Assembly: GCF_004364285.1 (NCBI RefSeq)
Contig: NZ_SOBE01000002.1
Span: 682,001-746,000 of the forward strand
Reading direction: 5' to 3'
Length of the DNA stretch: 64,000 bases
Origin: Frigoribacterium sp. PhB116
GTDB taxonomy: Bacteria > Actinomycetota > Actinomycetes > Actinomycetales > Microbacteriaceae
How positions within the stretch are numbered: position 1 is the first letter of the stretch; each line of letters opens with the position of its first letter. Made by a program: the position numbers and the translations under genes. Of the stretch, positions 57,368-64,000 are shown piece by piece. The notes under the pieces were generated by a model that did no database searches, had not been told where the DNA came from, and was given only the letters and a program-made list of their open reading frames with translations.

Positions 57368-57886
57368 GTGACCACGCTGACCCGCACTCCCCGCACCCGC
57401 CTCGTCCGCTCCGCCTCCGCCCTGCTCCTGGCCGGCGGGGTCGTCGTCGGCCTGGCCGCCTGCGGCGACGGCTCGATGGTCGACAACATCGTGGGCAGCG
57501 CCGTCGACCAGGGCGTCGAGAGCGTGCGCGGCACCGTCGAGGACGCGGTGGGCGACGTGCTCGGCGGCGCGAGCGTGTCGACCGACGGCACCCTGCCCGA
57601 GTCGTTCCCGGCCGACGTGCCCCTGCTCGACGGCACGGTCCGCGGCGGGGGAGCGGGCCCCGAGGGCACCGGCTGGGTCGCCCAGCTCACCGTCGGCAGC
57701 CTCGACGACTTCGCCACGGCTCAGACCCAGCTCGAGGGCGCCGGCTACACGGCCAGCGGGGTGAACGTCGACGGCGACACCGCGCTCGGCACCTTCACGG
57801 GAGCCACGTACCGCGTGCTGTTGACGCTCACGACGCAGGCCTCCGACAGCGCGGTCGTCGCGACCTACGTCGTCACGCCCGTCTAG
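57368..57886 (+). CDS. small lipoprotein, hypothetical, 172 aa
   Basis: GTG 57368 opens a signal peptide with lipobox VGLAACGDG. The mature part has a helical stretch (DNIVGSAVDQGVESVRGTVE) and a small alpha/beta domain (LPESFPADVPLLDGTV, then GWVAQLTVG, ATAQTQLEGAGYTASG). The family is not recognised; the LPxxFPxDVPL pattern recurs in actinobacterial lipoproteins. TACGGT (57355-57360) seven bases upstream and no binding site suggest leaderless expression. It converges on efeB. Confidence 0.78.
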   Translation: MTTLTRTPRTRLVRSASALLLAGGVVVGLAACGDGSMVDNIVGSAVDQGVESVRGTVEDAVGDVLGGASVSTDGTLPESFPADVPLLDGTVRGGGAGPEGTGWVAQLTVGSLDDFATAQTQLEGAGYTASGVNVDGDTALGTFTGATYRVLLTLTTQASDSAVVATYVVTPV

Positions 57887-57964
57887 CCCGTCGCGCATGT
57901 CGGGTCGAGGCGTCGACCAGGCCCTGCGAAGCGCCCCTCCGAGCCCTCCCGCAGGAGGCGCGCC

Positions 57965-59314
57965 TCAGCCCAGCAGGGTCTCGCCGACCCAGCCGCCCTG
58001 GCTCGCCCCCGGCGGCACGGCGAAGATGCCCGAGCCGACGTGCTTGAGGTACTCGTTCATCCGGTCGTTCCGCGCGAGCGCCGTCTGGATCGGCACGAAC
58101 TGGCGTCGAGGATCCCGCTGGAACGCGATGAAGAAGAGCCCGGCGTCGAGCCGCCCGAGCGAGTCGTTGCCGTCGACGAAGTTGTAGCCGCGGCGCAGCA
58201 GGGTCGCCCCGCCGTTCTGGTCGGGGTGGGCGAGCGCCACGTGCGAGTCCACGGCGATGGCCGGTCCCGAGCCGTCGGCGGACACGGCCGCGAAGTCGGG
58301 GGCCGTGAACTCCGAGCCGCCCGACAGCGGCGCGCCCTCGCCCTTGTCGCGGCCGACGACCGTCTGCTGCTCGGCGAGCGAGGCGTGGTCCCAGGTCTCG
58401 ATGGTCATGCGGATCTTGCGCGCGACGAGGTAGGAGCCGCCGTCCATCCAGTCGGCGCCGTCGCTGCCGGCAGCCCAGACGCCCTGCTCGACGGCGGCGC
58501 CGTCCTCGGCGCGCAGGTTCGCCGTGCCGTCCTTGAACCCGAACAGGTTGCGCGGCGTGGACTGGCCGCGGGTCGTCGACGAGGTGCGGCCGAAGCCGAG
58601 CTGCGACCAGCGCAGGGAGGCCCGGCCGAAGGCGATGCGCGACAGGTTCCGGACGGCGTGCACGGCGACCTGGGGGTCGTCGCTGCAGGCCTGGACGCAC
58701 AGGTCCCCGCCGGTCAGCGCCTCCTCGAGCTGGTCGCCCGAGAAGTGCGGCAGGTCGACGAGGGCGGCGGGCCGCTGCGAGGCGATGCCGTAGCGGTCGG
58801 TGCCGGTCGCGTCCGTGAACAGGGTCGGGCCGAACCCGATCGTGATCGTGAGCCCGGCGGCCGGCAGTCCCGTCGCCTCCCCGGTGTCGTCGGGCGGCGC
58901 GAGGGGCGATCCTCCGGTCGCCCCCGCCTCGCTGACGTCGAGGCCCTGGGCGAGGCGGGCGGCGGCCGCGCTCCAGTCCTGCAGCAACTCGACGAGGTCG
59001 CGCCGGGTGGTGCCTGCGGCCATGTCGAACGAGGCGAAGTGCAGCCGGTCCTGGGCCGCGGTCGTGATGCCCGACTGGTGGCGGCCGGCGAAGGGGTAGC
59101 GTGCCGCGGCGCCCGAGGTGCCCTGCGCGTGCGCCTGCAGGGCCCGGTCGCTGCCGACCCCGACCCCGACGCCCAGGGCGCCCGCGCCGACGCCGGTGCC
59201 GATCAGGCCCAGCAGGCCGCGGCGCGAGAGCCCGCGTGCCGGGGCGCCTCCGCCGGCGGCCTCGCCGGCCGCAGCCCCCTCGCTCGTCGCTCCCCGCGCC
59301 TCCTCGTCCGTCAT
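57965..59314 (-). CDS. efeB: EfeB, Tat-exported deferrochelatase/Dyp-type haem peroxidase, 449 aa
   Basis: A Dyp-type peroxidase exported folded by the Tat system: SRRGLLGLIGTGVGAGALG is the twin-arginine signal. The catalytic GFKDGT motif and the proximal haem histidine in HVALAHPDQNGG are present. In EfeUOB systems EfeB oxidises ferrous iron or strips iron from haem outside the membrane. It is the last gene of the efe operon, 20 bp after efeO. Confidence 0.94.
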   Translation of the reverse strand: MTDEEARGATSEGAAAGEAAGGGAPARGLSRRGLLGLIGTGVGAGALGVGVGVGSDRALQAHAQGTSGAAARYPFAGRHQSGITTAAQDRLHFASFDMAAGTTRRDLVELLQDWSAAAARLAQGLDVSEAGATGGSPLAPPDDTGEATGLPAAGLTITIGFGPTLFTDATGTDRYGIASQRPAALVDLPHFSGDQLEEALTGGDLCVQACSDDPQVAVHAVRNLSRIAFGRASLRWSQLGFGRTSSTTRGQSTPRNLFGFKDGTANLRAEDGAAVEQGVWAAGSDGADWMDGGSYLVARKIRMTIETWDHASLAEQQTVVGRDKGEGAPLSGGSEFTAPDFAAVSADGSGPAIAVDSHVALAHPDQNGGATLLRRGYNFVDGNDSLGRLDAGLFFIAFQRDPRRQFVPIQTALARNDRMNEYLKHVGSGIFAVPPGASQGGWVGETLLG

Positions 59315-59334
59315 CGTCCGCCCTCGCGCACCCG

Positions 59335-60528
59335 TCAGCCGACCAGGGTCGAGGTGAGCTCGCTGAGGGGCTCGCTCAGGGCGTTGACGGCGTCGCTGAG
59401 CGCCTTCTTGTCGGCGTCGGTCAGCTCCGTGTACGAGGGGTAGCCGGCCTCGAGGATGCCGTACGACGAGAGCAGGTCCTCGAGGGCCGTGAGGCGCGAG
59501 TCGATGCGGTCCACGAGCTCCGGGTCCTTGTCGGCGACGATGTCGCGCACGCCCTCGTAGGCGACGCGGGCGCCCTCGAGGTTGCCCTGGAAGTCCCAGA
59601 GGTCGGTGTGCGACCAGATCTCCTCCTCGCCGGTGATCTTGCCGGTGGCGACCTCGTCCATCAGGCCGACGGCGCCGTTGCTGATCGTGTCGATGCTGAT
59701 CGAGAAACCGCTGGCCGTGACGGCCGACTGCAGCTCGGCCGTGTCCGACGTGAGCAGGCCGGCGAAGCGGGTGCGCTCGTCCGGGGTCAGGGGCGTGTAC
59801 GCCTCACCGCCGTTCTCGTCGGCGGTCGGCTGCCAGAGGTCCTTCTCGATCCGGTGCCAGCCGGTCCACTCCGTGCCGGGCTCGACGTCGGCCTCGCGGA
59901 AGTCGATCTTCGGGTCGAGGTCGCCGAACGACTCGGCGACGGGCTCGATGCGCTCGTAGTACGCGCGGGCGGTGGGGTAGAGGCTCCGCGCGAGGTCATC
60001 GTCGCCGGTCGTGTACGCGTCGAGGAAGGCCTGGGTCGCGGGGCCGAGCTGGCCGACCTGGTCCTTCACGTAGCCGAGGTACGCGGCGGCCGCGTCGTCG
60101 ACCTGCTCCTTCTCGGTCCCCACGGGGGTCACGTCGGCGCCCGAGTCGGTCACCGTGAACGGGGCGCGGACGCCCTCGCCGACGAGGCCGGGGATGCACG
60201 CCGTGACGTAGTCGCCGGGCTGCACGGCGACGGTCATCGAGGCGCTGGTGCCCGGCCCGATGTTCTCCTTCTCGCTGATGATGCGCAGGCCGTCGGAGGC
60301 GAGCAGCTCGAACTCGGTGTTGTCGTCGCCCGTGTTCGTCACGGTGAACGTGACAGGGCCGCTCGGCGCCGTCGTGGCCGAGAGCGCGCACGCGTCGGCG
60401 TTCCCGTCGACCGTGACGACGGTCGCGCCGGCCGTGGCGGCGCCGCCGGGGGAGTTCGCGACGCAGCCGGTCAGGGCGAGCGCGACGAGCGCCGCGCCGG
60501 AGACGAGGGCGAGGGGGCGAGGGGTCAT
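59335..60528 (-). CDS. efeO: EfeO, iron uptake lipoprotein with cupredoxin and M75 domains, 397 aa
   Basis: The start ATG 60528 overlaps the efeU stop as ATGA. The lipobox is ALTGCVAN. The N-terminal cupredoxin-like domain (about 35-125) is rich in beta strands (VTFTVTNTGDDNTEFELLAS). The C-terminal imelysin/M75 domain carries the metal-binding HxxE motif in GWHRIEKDLW. It presents ferrous or ferric iron to the EfeU channel. Length is normal for the two-domain form. Confidence 0.94.
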   Translation of the reverse strand: MTPRPLALVSGAALVALALTGCVANSPGGAATAGATVVTVDGNADACALSATTAPSGPVTFTVTNTGDDNTEFELLASDGLRIISEKENIGPGTSASMTVAVQPGDYVTACIPGLVGEGVRAPFTVTDSGADVTPVGTEKEQVDDAAAAYLGYVKDQVGQLGPATQAFLDAYTTGDDDLARSLYPTARAYYERIEPVAESFGDLDPKIDFREADVEPGTEWTGWHRIEKDLWQPTADENGGEAYTPLTPDERTRFAGLLTSDTAELQSAVTASGFSISIDTISNGAVGLMDEVATGKITGEEEIWSHTDLWDFQGNLEGARVAYEGVRDIVADKDPELVDRIDSRLTALEDLLSSYGILEAGYPSYTELTDADKKALSDAVNALSEPLSELTSTLVG

Positions 60529-61418
60529 CGTGGTGCTCCTGCGGTCGTGCGGGCGGTGGGACGGTCGGTGGGGGAGCCGCTCGGCGAGGCGGGGGTCGTC
60601 TCCGCCGGGCGGGGCGCGCGGCCACGGGTGGCGCGCGCGAAGAGCGGGACGACGACGGCGAGGTAGGCGAGCCAGACGCCGGCCTGCAGCCAGCTCGGCG
60701 TCGGGGTGAAGTTGACGAGGCCCTGCAGCAGGGTGCCCCACCAGCTCGTCGGGGGCACGGCGGCGCTGACGTCGAAGGCGAGGGAGGTGCGGCCCGGCAG
60801 CACGCCCGCCTCCTGCAGGTCTCCCACCCCGTAGGCGAGCACCCCGGCCGCGACGAGCACGAGCAGGTACCCGGTGACCGTGAAGAACCGACGGAGGTCG
60901 AGGCGGACGACCCCGCGGTAGATCGCGACCTCGATCGCGACGGCCGTGAGGATGCCGAGCAGGGCGCCCACGACCGGTGCCTCGCCGCCTCCGGTCGACT
61001 GCACCGTCGCCCAGACGAACAGGGCCGTCTCGATGCCCTCGCGCCCGACCGACAGGAAGGCGAGCGCGACGACCGCCCAGGCTCCGCCGGCGATCGCGCG
61101 GTCGAGGCTCGACTCGAGCTCGCCGCGCATGCTGCGCGCCGTCCGGGCCATCCAGAAGACCATCCAGGTGACGAACCCGACGGCGACGACCGAGAGGCCG
61201 CCGCCGATGATCTCCTGGGCCTGGAACGTCAGGCCGTACGCGCCGAAGGTGAGCACGGCCCCGAGGCCGAGCGAGAGGACGACGGCGGCGGCCACGCCCA
61301 GCCAGAGGCGGGGGAGGACGTCCCGGCGGCCGAGCACGACGACGGCGGCGATGAGGATGCCCACGACGAGGGCGGCCTCGAGGCCCTCGCGGAGTCCGAT
61401 GAGGTAGTTGGCGAGCAC
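60525..61418 (-). CDS. efeU: EfeU, iron permease of the FTR1 family, 297 aa
   Basis: About seven membrane spans. The two REXXE iron-transfer motifs are LREGLEAALVVG and GREGIETALFVW. The tail is Arg/Pro-rich and cytoplasmic. GTG 61418 is the likely start, with the near-consensus iron box 62 bp upstream. It is the first gene of efeU-efeO-efeB. Confidence 0.95.
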   Translation of the reverse strand: MLANYLIGLREGLEAALVVGILIAAVVVLGRRDVLPRLWLGVAAAVVLSLGLGAVLTFGAYGLTFQAQEIIGGGLSVVAVGFVTWMVFWMARTARSMRGELESSLDRAIAGGAWAVVALAFLSVGREGIETALFVWATVQSTGGGEAPVVGALLGILTAVAIEVAIYRGVVRLDLRRFFTVTGYLLVLVAAGVLAYGVGDLQEAGVLPGRTSLAFDVSAAVPPTSWWGTLLQGLVNFTPTPSWLQAGVWLAYLAVVVPLFARATRGRAPRPAETTPASPSGSPTDRPTARTTAGAPR

Positions 61419-61479
61419 GGGCGACGGCTTTCGAGAGGAGGGCGTGCGGCGGTGGGGTGACCGCGACCGGTCCGGATAG

Positions 61480-61498
61480 TTTGGTTAGGCTAACCTCA
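61480..61498. promoter_or_regulatory. DtxR/IdeR-type iron box upstream of efeUOB
   Basis: The core GGTTAGGCTAACC (61483-61495) is a perfect palindrome and matches the known actinobacterial consensus TTAGGTTAGGCTAACCTAA closely. It lies between efeU and the divergent deacetylase gene, so it should repress efeUOB when iron is plentiful and may also affect the other side. Confidence 0.88.
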
Positions 61499-61552
61499 CC
61501 AGCTTCCCGGGCCGGACCGACCATAGTGCGGGGCGGCATATCCTGTCCAGTG

Positions 61553-62908
61553 ATGACGTACTTCGGCTCCGCCTCCGATGCCCGCCAGGGCGATGCCCGC
61601 CCCGGCCAGCCCTCCGCCCTGCGGGCCGAGCGGGTCCTCTTCGTGCACGCGCACCCGGACGACGAGACGATCGCGACGGGCGGCACGATCGCCGCCCTCG
61701 TCGACGCCGGCGCCGAGGTGACGATCGTCACCTGCACCCGCGGCGAGCTCGGCGAGGTCATGCCCGACGACCTGGCCCGGCTCCGCGGTGACGAAGCCGC
61801 CCTCGCCGCGCACCGCGAGGGCGAGATCGCGGAGGCGATGCGCGACCTCGGCGTCCGCGACCACCGGTTCCTCGGCGACCCCGAGGCGCGCACCCACGGG
61901 CTGCCGGCGAGGGTCTACCGCGACAGCGGCATGGTCTGGCGGTCGGACGGCGTGGCCGGCCCTACCCCCGACCTGCACGGCGCCGCCTTCTGCGCGGCCG
62001 AGTTCGGCGAGATCGTGTCCGACCTGCAGGCCGTGGTCGAGTCCGTGCGGCCGACGGCGATCGTCAGCTACGACGAGGACGGCGGCTACCACCACCCCGA
62101 CCACGTCCGGGCCAACCGGGCCGCCGTGCGCGTCGCGCGCCTGGCCGAGGTGCCCTTCTTCGCCGTCGTCGCCGGCGCCGAACAGGCCACGGGGGCCGAG
62201 GCCGAGGCGCTCGCCGCCGACGACTCGGTCCGCACGGTCGACGTCCGCGCCTCGACCGCGCGTCGTCTGGCCGCCCTGCGCCGCTACCGGACGCAGGTCG
62301 AGGTCGTCGACCTGCCCCGGGGCGCGGCGGGGATCCTCTTCCCCCACGGCGCGGTCCAGCCCGTGGGCACGAGCGAGTCGTTCCGTTTCGTGCCGGAGCC
62401 CGATTCCCGGGCGTCCGGCCCCGCCGGCGCCTCCGAGTTCGCCGACATGAGCACCGGCGGCCGCGTGGCGACCACGGTGCTCGCCCTCGCGGCGGGGGTC
62501 GTCTTCGGGGCCCTCGGCACGGTCGCCCACCAGGGCACCGTCACCGTCGCCGGCGCGCCGATCTGGTCCGGCCTCGTCCTGTCGCTGGTGATGGCCGCGG
62601 CGCTGCTGGCCGGCATGCGCCTCCTCTTCGGCTCCCGCGTCGTCGCGGTCGCGGTCGCGCTCGGCCTGCTCGGCGCCGCCGCGCTGCTGTCCCAGCCGGG
62701 TGCGGGCGGCTCGGCGCTCGTGCCGGCGAACGGCCCCGGCTACGCGTGGACCTTCTGCCCCCTGCTCATCGCGATGGTCGTGATCGCCTGGCCGACCCTG
62801 CCGCAGCGGGGCGCCGGGCCCGACGCCGGGTCGACCGCCGCGTCGTCGACCGCGTCCGACTCCGCGCCCACCGCCTCCTCCGCCGGCACCCAGCCGACGG
62901 CGCGCTAG
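61553..62908 (+). CDS. MshB-like PIG-L family deacetylase fused to a C-terminal membrane domain, 451 aa
   Basis: The first 285 residues are a zinc-dependent N-acetylglucosaminyl deacetylase of the PIG-L/LmbE fold: HAHPDDETIATGG (metal site) and DEDGGYHHPDHVRANRAA (second metal histidines). In mycothiol makers this activity frees the amine of GlcNAc-inositol. From about residue 300 there are about four membrane spans (VATTVLALAAGVVFGALG, GLVLSLVMAAALLAGMRL and further) then a Ser/Ala-rich tail. TATCCT (61539-61544) eight bases upstream of ATG 61553 suggests leaderless expression. Whether it is the true MshB or a mycothiol S-conjugate-type relative cannot be decided from the sequence alone. fdxA follows. 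Confidence 0.85.
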   Translation: MTYFGSASDARQGDARPGQPSALRAERVLFVHAHPDDETIATGGTIAALVDAGAEVTIVTCTRGELGEVMPDDLARLRGDEAALAAHREGEIAEAMRDLGVRDHRFLGDPEARTHGLPARVYRDSGMVWRSDGVAGPTPDLHGAAFCAAEFGEIVSDLQAVVESVRPTAIVSYDEDGGYHHPDHVRANRAAVRVARLAEVPFFAVVAGAEQATGAEAEALAADDSVRTVDVRASTARRLAALRRYRTQVEVVDLPRGAAGILFPHGAVQPVGTSESFRFVPEPDSRASGPAGASEFADMSTGGRVATTVLALAAGVVFGALGTVAHQGTVTVAGAPIWSGLVLSLVMAAALLAGMRLLFGSRVVAVAVALGLLGAAALLSQPGAGGSALVPANGPGYAWTFCPLLIAMVVIAWPTLPQRGAGPDAGSTAASSTASDSAPTASSAGTQPTAR

Positions 62909-62947
62909 GCTGGACCCTCTGCCCGAGGTGAAGGGAACCCCCCGAAC

Positions 62948-63274
62948 GTGACGTATGTGATCGCACTGCCCTGTGTGGATGTCAAAGACCGTGCCTGCAT
63001 CGACGAGTGCCCCGTCGACTGCATCTACGAGGGCGAACGCTCGCTCTACATCCACCCCGACGAATGCGTCGACTGCGGCGCCTGCGAGCCCGTGTGCCCC
63101 GTCGAGGCGATCTACTACGAGGACGACCTGCCCGACAAGTGGGCCGAGTACTACAAGGCCAACGTCGAGTTCTTCGACGAGATCGGCTCGCCCGGCGGTG
63201 CGGCGAAGGTCGGCGTCATCGCGGGCGACCACCCCGTGATCTCCGCCCTGCCCCCGCAGGGCGCGCAGGCCTAG
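62948..63274 (+). CDS. fdxA: ferredoxin FdxA, seven-iron type, 108 aa
   Basis: A small electron carrier with a 3Fe-4S and a 4Fe-4S cluster. The first cysteine set is CVDVKDRACIDECPVDC and the second is CVDCGACEPVCPVEA; the Asp-substituted position of the first set is typical of the seven-iron actinobacterial form. GTG 62948 is preceded by GAAGGGAA. TAGGCT at 62906-62911 overlaps the previous stop and could be its own -10. It precedes dapC as in many actinobacteria. Confidence 0.95.
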   Translation: MTYVIALPCVDVKDRACIDECPVDCIYEGERSLYIHPDECVDCGACEPVCPVEAIYYEDDLPDKWAEYYKANVEFFDEIGSPGGAAKVGVIAGDHPVISALPPQGAQA

Positions 63275-63287
63275 GCCCCGGTCGATC

Positions 63288-64000
63288 GTGGCGCTGTCGC
63301 TGCCCGACTTCCCCTGGGACTCGCTCGCGGCGGCGGCCGCCGTCGCCCGTCGGCACGAGGGCGGCATCGTCGACCTCTCGGTCGGCTCGCCCGTCGACCC
63401 GACCCCCGAGGTCGTCGCCAGGGCCCTCTCGGCCGCGACCGACGCCCACGCCTACCCCCAGGTCGCCGGCACCCCCGCGCTGCGGGCGGCCGTCGCCGAG
63501 TGGTACGAGCGCAGGAGGGGCGTGTCCGGCCTGCAGGACGCGAACGTCCTGCCCACGATCGGCTCCAAGGAGCTCATCGCGGGCATGGCCCTCTGGCTCG
63601 GCCTAGGCCCCGGCGACACCGTCGTGCACCCCGTCGCCGCCTACCCGACCTACGCGCTCGGCGCTGCGCTCGTCGGCGCCGACGTGCTGGCCAGCGACGA
63701 CCCCGCCGAGTGGCCTGGGTCGACCCGGCTGATCTGGGTGAACAGTCCCGGCAACCCCGACGGAGCCGTCCTCGACCACGAGCACCTGCGTGCCGTCGTG
63801 GCGCGCGGCCGCGAGCTCGGCGCCGTCGTCGCCGGCGACGAGTGCTACGCGGAGCTCGGCTGGGAGGGCGAGTGGGCCGACAGCCCGACGCCCTGCATCC
63901 TCGACCCGAGGGTCGTCGGCGACGACCTGCACGGCGTCGTCAGCGTCTATTCACTCAGCAAGCAGTCGAACCTCGCGGGCTACCGGGCCGGCTTCGTGGC
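63288..64000 (+). CDS. dapC: succinyldiaminopimelate aminotransferase DapC-like (3' end outside the window)
   Basis: A fold-type I class I/II aminotransferase; 237 residues are visible. Marks are IVDLSVGSPVDPTPEVV, AYPQVAGTPALRAAVAEWY, IGSKELIAGMALWLGLG, WVNSPGNPDGAVL (PLP pocket Asn-Pro-Gly), DECYAELGWEG, and at the edge YSLSKQSNLAGYRAG with the Schiff-base lysine. The order fdxA-dapC is conserved in actinobacteria, which supports the lysine/peptidoglycan role. Start GTG 63288 lies 13 bp after fdxA. Confidence 0.88.
   Translation, partial: MALSLPDFPWDSLAAAAAVARRHEGGIVDLSVGSPVDPTPEVVARALSAATDAHAYPQVAGTPALRAAVAEWYERRRGVSGLQDANVLPTIGSKELIAGMALWLGLGPGDTVVHPVAAYPTYALGAALVGADVLASDDPAEWPGSTRLIWVNSPGNPDGAVLDHEHLRAVVARGRELGAVVAGDECYAELGWEGEWADSPTPCILDPRVVGDDLHGVVSVYSLSKQSNLAGYRAGFV

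Overview
The window comes from a high-GC actinobacterium, most likely a member of the Microbacteriaceae (Frigoribacterium, Curtobacterium or a relative). The reasons are the GC-rich codon use, frequent GTG starts, a mycothiol-type deacetylase next to fdxA and dapC, DtxR/IdeR-like iron boxes, an LAXTG-type surface protein and many apparently leaderless genes. The genus is an inference.

Positions 1 to about 7.8 kb are an accessory island with visibly lower GC and mosaic content. It holds the 3' part of an OLD-family ATPase/TOPRIM nuclease, a large serine recombinase, and a near-perfect 29-bp direct repeat (3686-3714 and 5923-5951) whose left copy lies 38 bp from the recombinase start. Between the repeats lie two uncharacterised membrane-anchored helical proteins, a frameshifted holin-like gene, and what looks like an orphan toxin tip with its immunity gene. 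To the right are a large uncharacterised protein with a PD-(D/E)XK nuclease motif and a decayed VOC-family pseudogene that marks the edge of the core chromosome.

From 8.3 to 19.8 kb are ordinary chromosomal genes: a patatin-like phospholipase, a lysine-rich histone-like protein, a class V aminotransferase, a ten-FnIII-domain surface protein, msrA, an ABC-F ATPase, a MarR regulator and several very small ORFs. From 19.8 to 24.8 kb is a divergent siderophore-iron locus (siderophore-interacting protein and binding lipoprotein one way, two permeases and an ATPase the other) around an iron box. From 25.7 to 35.3 kb a MarR gene faces a seven-gene peptide or amide uptake and breakdown operon (binding protein, two permeases, gamma-glutamyltransferase family enzyme, fused ATPase, GntR regulator, acetamidase/formamidase family enzyme).

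From 35.4 to 42.9 kb are a lipoprotein, an ABC-2 exporter with a LolA-like protein, an ABM monooxygenase-fold protein, an FBP-domain protein, a PrmC-like methyltransferase, a lipoprotein and an SseB-like protein. A tandem glycine riboswitch precedes the gcvT-gcvH-gcvP glycine cleavage operon (43.0-48.2 kb). A CPBP-family membrane protein is followed by a second oligopeptide ABC operon (49.6-55.0 kb), typA, a small lipoprotein, the efeUOB elemental iron uptake operon under a near-consensus iron box (58.0-61.5 kb), an MshB-like deacetylase fused to a membrane domain, fdxA, and the start of a dapC-like aminotransferase cut by the right edge.

Functionally the core part combines two iron uptake systems that probably share one iron regulator, two peptide importers, and glycine catabolism controlled by glycine itself. 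No tRNA, rRNA or CRISPR array was seen.
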